This document shows, in pieces, positions 20,046 through 23,068 of a DNA stretch of 23,068 nt. The notes beneath the pieces are model-generated. The model was not told the DNA's origin and searched no databases. It was given only the letters and a program-made list of their open reading frames with translations. Where the stretch lies: positions 1 through 23,068 of IMG/VR virus record IMGVR_UViG_3300044535_002967; one strand, 5' to 3'. Origin of the DNA: a virus. The translations under genes were made by a program, and so were the position numbers. The first letter of the stretch is position 1; every line of letters starts with the position of its first letter.

Positions 20046-20543
20046 CTATTTCTCCACCAAATCTTTATCATGTATGATCACAAGTTCTTTTCCAAAGAAC
20101 GAATCTAACTCTTTAATTTTTCTCTCAATCTCAGGATAATCAGTCCAAACTTTAACTCCTTCGTTCTCAGGACTGTAATCATTATCAACCAAATATTGAA
20201 CTACCGAGTTTTCTTCGGTCGTTATAAATCCGTGAGCAAAATATCTTGGGACATACACTTCATCACCTTCATCCATTTCAAAGAAAAATACTTTATTGTA
20301 ATCTTCAGATACTGGTCTCATATCAATAACGAAATCCAATATCTTACCTGAAATAATTTTAATTAGTTTGGCTTGAGCATATTCGTTCTTTTGGAAATGT
20401 AACCCCCGAAGTGTGTATTTACGGGGGTTTACACTAATATTACTCTGTAACCAATTCTTATCTAACTTGGCAAGATCTAATGGACTGAATGTTCCTCGTT
20501 TATCTCTGAAAACTCTGTTCTCAATAAAATGCGCTTTCTCCAT
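20046..20543 (-). CDS. rfbC: RmlC-like dTDP-4-dehydro-6-deoxysugar 3,5-epimerase
   Basis: This 165-residue cupin matches the RmlC/RfbC family, which epimerises C3 and/or C5 of dTDP-4-keto-6-deoxyglucose on the way to dTDP-L-rhamnose and related sugars. Signatures in order are FRDKRGTF, TLRGLHFQ (H49, catalytic base), KLIKIISGKILDFVIDMR, VYVPRYFAHGF and YLVDNDYSPENEGVKVW. It is slightly shorter than typical bacterial RmlC (about 180). No other Rml enzyme is in the window, so it would use a host or phage intermediate. Its ATG overlaps the stop of the metallophosphoesterase gene (TAATG). It could supply a deoxysugar to the glycosyltransferases at 9715-16006. A GC-rich hairpin lies within the catalytic-site codons. 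Confidence 0.88.
   Translation of the reverse strand: MEKAHFIENRVFRDKRGTFSPLDLAKLDKNWLQSNISVNPRKYTLRGLHFQKNEYAQAKLIKIISGKILDFVIDMRPVSEDYNKVFFFEMDEGDEVYVPRYFAHGFITTEENSVVQYLVDNDYSPENEGVKVWTDYPEIERKIKELDSFFGKELVIIHDKDLVEK
20401..20429. repeat. Perfect 8-bp GC-rich inverted repeat inside the RmlC-like gene
   Basis: AACCCCCG (20401-20408) and CGGGGGTT (20422-20429) are perfect inverse complements around a 13-base loop. The hairpin spans the codons for NPRKYTLRG next to the catalytic His. It has no U-tract, so it is not a normal terminator. Confidence 0.7.
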
Positions 20544-21253
20544 TATAAAAATTGTATTTCATTTGTTATTGGGTTCCAATCAATATGCCAAGGCAAATGA
20601 GCATATAGGTATCGCTCATTCAACATAGCGGCATTGAAGTAGTGTGTATGTCCATCGTAATAGTGACCATAACCAGTGTGGATGTGTCCGCAGATGTGGA
20701 TCTTTGGTTTGATTTGTTTGATTCGCTCCGCAAGTAATTCACAACCCAAGTGAACATTGCGGTTACCTTCAACATCATCTAAGAATCCCCAAGCCGGACC
20801 GTGAGTAATCACGATGTCCACATCTTCAGGTATCATATCCCATACCGCTTTCAACTCTTCGCCATTTCGTGGTAAGTTAAATGCCCAATTATAGAACTCA
20901 GGTTGCCATGGGCTACCCCAAATTTTCACAGTTTGTACATTAGGATCGTGTGGATCACTATCTCCAACTGTAATCCAATCATCTTGTAAATAATCAATCG
21001 TTTTATACCCAGTTAATATACCTAGTGCTTCTTCAGGTTTATCTTGCATCCAACGATCATGATTACCAGCAATGAATACTTTATGATCGTAATTATCAAT
21101 CGCATCAAACCAATTGAAAAATTCCATTGCTTCCATTGGGTTATAACCTGAGTTCATGAAATCGCCGGCATGTAATAGTAAATCACCACCCTTCAAATCA
21201 CCTGTAATGTGTTTGTGTTTGGTGTGTGTGTCAGAAATTATTGTTAGTATCAT
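20543..21253 (-). CDS. MPPED-type metallophosphoesterase
   Basis: This 236-residue calcineurin-like phosphoesterase has the motifs SDTH (D8, H10), LHAGDF, AGNHD, ITHGPAWG and CGHIHTGYG in order. The WGSPWQPEFYNWAFNLPR block is typical of the MPPED1/2-like family, so it is only distantly related to the LpxH-like enzyme at 4937-5650. Family members act on cyclic nucleotide or other phosphodiester substrates in vitro; the natural substrate is unknown. It overlaps the RmlC-like gene by 1 bp and the upstream 70-residue gene by ATGA, in the middle of the right-end operon. Arginine codons include several CGN, as in the uvrC-like gene. Confidence 0.88.
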   Translation of the reverse strand: MILTIISDTHTKHKHITGDLKGGDLLLHAGDFMNSGYNPMEAMEFFNWFDAIDNYDHKVFIAGNHDRWMQDKPEEALGILTGYKTIDYLQDDWITVGDSDPHDPNVQTVKIWGSPWQPEFYNWAFNLPRNGEELKAVWDMIPEDVDIVITHGPAWGFLDDVEGNRNVHLGCELLAERIKQIKPKIHICGHIHTGYGHYYDGHTHYFNAAMLNERYLYAHLPWHIDWNPITNEIQFL

Positions 21254-21462
21254 ATTGTGTTTCTTATTTTTCCAAAATCTGATTCAAATTTATACATAAG
21301 TTCTAACATGTCAAAACAATCTAAATGGTTTTTCCATTTGTTTTTGAAATTTTCGAACATTCTTCTTGTGACCTTCATTTGATCCTCAGTCTTACAAGAT
21401 TTCATAACTGTTTTGATGAAATCGTATTCATCAACCAAATTCAATTTTAGATTTTTTCCCAT
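21250..21462 (-). CDS. Small helical protein, function unknown
   Basis: This 70-residue basic protein (MGKNLKLNLVDEYDFIKTVM) looks all-helical and has two cysteines (KSCKTEDQ, LDCFDML). It is not recognised. It overlaps the DUF2452-like gene by 16 bp and the metallophosphoesterase gene by 4 bp, which supports real translation despite its size. Confidence 0.6.
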   Translation of the reverse strand: MGKNLKLNLVDEYDFIKTVMKSCKTEDQMKVTRRMFENFKNKWKNHLDCFDMLELMYKFESDFGKIRNTI

Positions 21463-21821
21463 TTGTTATCGTGATTATATTTAAAACTTCCTATGTGTTC
21501 TCTCTTCCATTCGTTTGGAGATATCAAAGATAGGAATATTTTCCCATCATTCGCATAATATAGGTGATAAATTTTTCCAATCACTGGTTCAAAACTAAAT
21601 TTTGATTTATAGACCAAGTCATTCCATTTATATTCGTCAATAAGTTTTTGATATTCTTTTTTTAATTGTTCGAACCTATCTTCAAATTGTTTGTTAACAT
21701 TTAAAACTCTTGGTTCTTTCCAGTGTTCTATATTTACAACTTGAATTGCGGGTGCCCCAACATTACTACCATAAGGAAGTAAACCAGGGTTTTCGGAAAT
21801 ATTATCAGGTTTGTTTGACAT
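21447..21821 (-). CDS. DUF2452-like protein
   Basis: This 124-residue protein matches my memory of the DUF2452 family, common in Bacteroidota and their phages: ISENPGLLPYGSNVGAPAIQ at the start, a central coiled-coil-like helix (FEDRFEQLKKEYQKLIDEYK), and SFEPVIGKIYHLYYANDGKI with LISPNEW near the end. The function is unknown. It lacks a signal peptide. It sits in the right-end operon, overlapping the stop of the upstream gene by one base (TAATG). Confidence 0.82.
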   Translation of the reverse strand: MSNKPDNISENPGLLPYGSNVGAPAIQVVNIEHWKEPRVLNVNKQFEDRFEQLKKEYQKLIDEYKWNDLVYKSKFSFEPVIGKIYHLYYANDGKIFLSLISPNEWKREHIGSFKYNHDNKWEKI

Positions 21822-22144
21822 TATAAAGTTTCAAGTTTATCTTTAATTTTATTAATTAGAATTTCATCTGTAATACTTTCAGTTGCCAAAATTTCTTTTA
21901 GTAAATTTTCTGTTTCTAATTTTCCTTTGACTTTAACTCTGTGTGTTGCGTTTAACTCAACTTCATATAGTTTATATGCAACCTCATCAACTTTCTTTAA
22001 CTTAGTAATATATTTTTCAATTCGTTGGTCAAGTTTTCGTCTTCGTTCCATATTGGTTACGGTTGGAATCGCCTTATATAGTTCATCCAATCTACCTTTA
22101 AGGTATTGAATTTCTCCAAACTTTAGTATTTCTTGTTCTGTCAT
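21821..22144 (-). CDS. Small helical protein, function unknown
   Basis: This 107-residue protein starts at the ATG at 22144 (MTEQEILKFGEIQYLKGRLD), which overlaps the upstream stop as ATGA; an in-frame TTG at 22168 would overlap the neighbour further and is rejected. The sequence is charged and helical, with MERRRKLDQRIEKYITKL likely forming a coiled coil. It has no cysteines. No family is recognised. Confidence 0.65.
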   Translation of the reverse strand: MTEQEILKFGEIQYLKGRLDELYKAIPTVTNMERRRKLDQRIEKYITKLKKVDEVAYKLYEVELNATHRVKVKGKLETENLLKEILATESITDEILINKIKDKLETL

Positions 22145-22458
22145 TTTTTGTGGATTGGGTTTGTACAATTACCTTTATGTGAACCCCAAGCGCTTTGCCC
22201 ATAACCCACTCTAATGTATTCACAACCTCCATATGTGAATTCTGTTACATTTTTGTGACGATCATCAGATTTCTGTCTTAACCCTATGGGTTCTTCTATT
22301 TGTGGTTTTTGTTCTTCACAAGATACAAGAGTCATAAGAACCATACCAAGTAAAAATCCAATTATCATAGCAAATAATGGGCCAACATCGACACCTTCTT
22401 TCACCATTCTTGGTTTTACTTTAATAATTTTGTTTGGATCTATTTTAGGTTTTTTCAT
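22141..22458 (-). CDS. Predicted lipoprotein or membrane-anchored small protein
   Basis: This 105-residue protein has a long basic N-terminus (MKKPKIDPNKIIKVKPRMVK), one hydrophobic segment (about 26-45, VGPLFAMIIGFLLGMVLMTL) and LVSC (44-47), a good lipobox with C47 as the lipidated residue. The 58-residue mature part includes FTYGGCEYIRVGYGQSAWGS and GNCTNPIHKK, a Cys/Gly/His module I recall from small phage proteins of unknown role. The n-region is longer than usual for a lipoprotein signal, so plain membrane anchoring is possible. An outer-spanin role has been considered, but the lysozyme gene is 13 kb away. Confidence 0.65.
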   Translation of the reverse strand: MKKPKIDPNKIIKVKPRMVKEGVDVGPLFAMIIGFLLGMVLMTLVSCEEQKPQIEEPIGLRQKSDDRHKNVTEFTYGGCEYIRVGYGQSAWGSHKGNCTNPIHKK

Positions 22459-22466
22459 ACCTAAAA

Positions 22467-22473
22467 AATAAAT
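22467..22473 (-). promoter_or_regulatory. Near-match TATTTAT element (CATTTAT)
   Basis: The coding strand reads CATTTATTTTTTAGGTATG, 8 bp before the ATG at 22458. One base differs from the nine exact sites. It is the only promoter candidate seen inside the right-end operon. Confidence 0.3.
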
Positions 22474-22493
22474 GATTTGTGTTGTTAAATCAA

Positions 22494-22946
22494 CTATGGT
22501 TTTGAATAAAATTTGATTTTGTTTTTAGCATTTTCTATTAACCAATCATCAACACAAGGTATTTTTTCTAAAAACTCCAATTCATGTTGATAACATACCA
22601 CTTCTTCAAGATTTGGTTTCAGATTGAAGTTAGTTCTTTTGAAGAATAAATGTAGGGATTCATGAACAAGTATTGCGGAAATATTATAGATGTTTCCATC
22701 TTTCATTTCTCTTGTTGGGATGGTAATTGTACTATCCCCTTCTGTTGTTGAGAATCCTCCGTTCCAATATGCAACATTAGAGCAGTTCTCCATAATCAGA
22801 TAATACTTCTGAACATCATATTTCTTTATGGTGTCTAAAGCCTGTTCTACTTTATTTTTCCAACCATCCCCAACATCTGCAATACGGACCTGTGAGAAAG
22901 AGGACGACCAAAACATTAACAATATCAAAAGTTGCCATATTTTCAT
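22494..22946 (-). CDS. Secreted HExxH zinc metalloprotease-like protein
   Basis: This 150-residue protein has a signal peptide (MKIWQLLILLMFWSSSFSQ, cleavage near 18-19) and the zinc-protease motif LVHESLHLFF, giving H95, E96 and H99. A likely third ligand is E114 or E115 in PNLEEVVCYQHELEFL, the spacing of gluzincin-type enzymes. Four cysteines could form disulphides in the periplasm. It should cleave a peptide or protein in the host envelope, though the small size leaves little substrate-binding domain. Its ATG overlaps the stop of the upstream gene (ATGA). Carrying an exported protease makes envelope modification or defence against other phages possible; this is inference. Confidence 0.78.
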   Translation of the reverse strand: MKIWQLLILLMFWSSSFSQVRIADVGDGWKNKVEQALDTIKKYDVQKYYLIMENCSNVAYWNGGFSTTEGDSTITIPTREMKDGNIYNISAILVHESLHLFFKRTNFNLKPNLEEVVCYQHELEFLEKIPCVDDWLIENAKNKIKFYSKP

Positions 22947-23068
22947 ATTTTGATAACGGCTTCATGAATAGCCTTTTTTAGTGCCGATGATACTGTCATC
23001 TTTTCAAAAGGTAACATACCTTCTTTTACTTCAATCTTGATTGCTCTGATCTCAGTTTCAGATTCCCC
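22943..23068 (-). CDS. C-terminal fragment of an unidentified protein, start beyond the window
   Basis: The last 41 codons of an open frame enter from the right edge and stop at a TGA overlapping the ATG of the metalloprotease gene. The visible part is soluble and charged (EVKEGMLPFEKMTVSSALKK, then IHEAVIKI). The overlap shows that the right-end operon continues outside the window. No family can be assigned. Confidence 0.6.
   Translation of the reverse strand, partial: GESETEIRAIKIEVKEGMLPFEKMTVSSALKKAIHEAVIKI

Noticed and set aside
22145-22168. TTG start at 22168
   Set aside because: The ATG at 22144 overlaps the preceding stop as ATGA, the pattern seen across this operon.

Overview
The window reads as a stretch of a tailed-phage genome infecting a member of the Bacteroidota, most likely a flavobacterium-like host from an aquatic setting. 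The reasons are: AT-rich DNA; tightly packed genes (2-50 bp gaps, many ATGA or TAATG stop/start overlaps); many short orphan genes; a lysozyme, a Thr/Pro-repeat virion-type protein and several sequence types I associate with uncultured aquatic phages; a perfect Bacteroidota-style promoter (TTTG-N18-TATATTTG) before the uvrC-like gene; signal peptides ending in 'SQ'; a DUF2452-like protein; and almost no Shine-Dalgarno sequences. No terminase, major capsid, polymerase, tRNA, CRISPR array or insertion sequence is visible, so phage type and genome size cannot be fixed. Phage origin and host are inference.

Layout. Nearly all genes run on the minus strand; three (732-1079, the uvrC-like gene 6463-7737, the cysteine-repeat gene 18670-19503) run on the plus strand. 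Right end (23068->20046): one long overlapping operon with a secreted HExxH protein, a lipobox protein, small orphans, a DUF2452-like protein, an MPPED-type metallophosphoesterase and an RmlC-like sugar-nucleotide epimerase. 20010->16010: a ferritin/Dps-like protein with an acidic spacer, a divergent protein with eight CxxCDGxG zinc-finger repeats, DUF6915- and DUF6878-like proteins, a PD-(D/E)XK-like nuclease with a very acidic overlapping neighbour, and a zinc-ribbon protein. 16006->9715: an RgpF-like glycosyltransferase, a two-domain glycosyltransferase, a 976-residue mucin-like Thr/Pro-repeat protein, and a third glycosyltransferase translationally coupled to it. 9690->7727: an orphan, a membrane-anchored GH24 lysozyme and another orphan. 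6463-7737 (+): a short UvrC. 6369->3990: a GT2, an LpxH-like phosphoesterase, a small exported protein and a YceI-family protein, closed by an intrinsic terminator. 3908->1080: a DHH/DHHA1 phosphoesterase - peptidoglycan-binding - SGNH hydrolase fusion. The left end holds small orphans and the start of a probable structural protein.

How it may fit together. The clearest candidate system is a phage-encoded glycosylation cassette around a mucin-like virion protein, possibly with a deoxysugar such as rhamnose. A second theme is a set of probable virion or cell-envelope enzymes that share short amphipathic N-terminal leaders. A third is regulation: a TATTTAT motif lies 4-29 bp before nine start codons and looks like a phage-class promoter, while a host-type TAnnTTTG box abuts other starts so closely that those mRNAs should be leaderless or nearly so.
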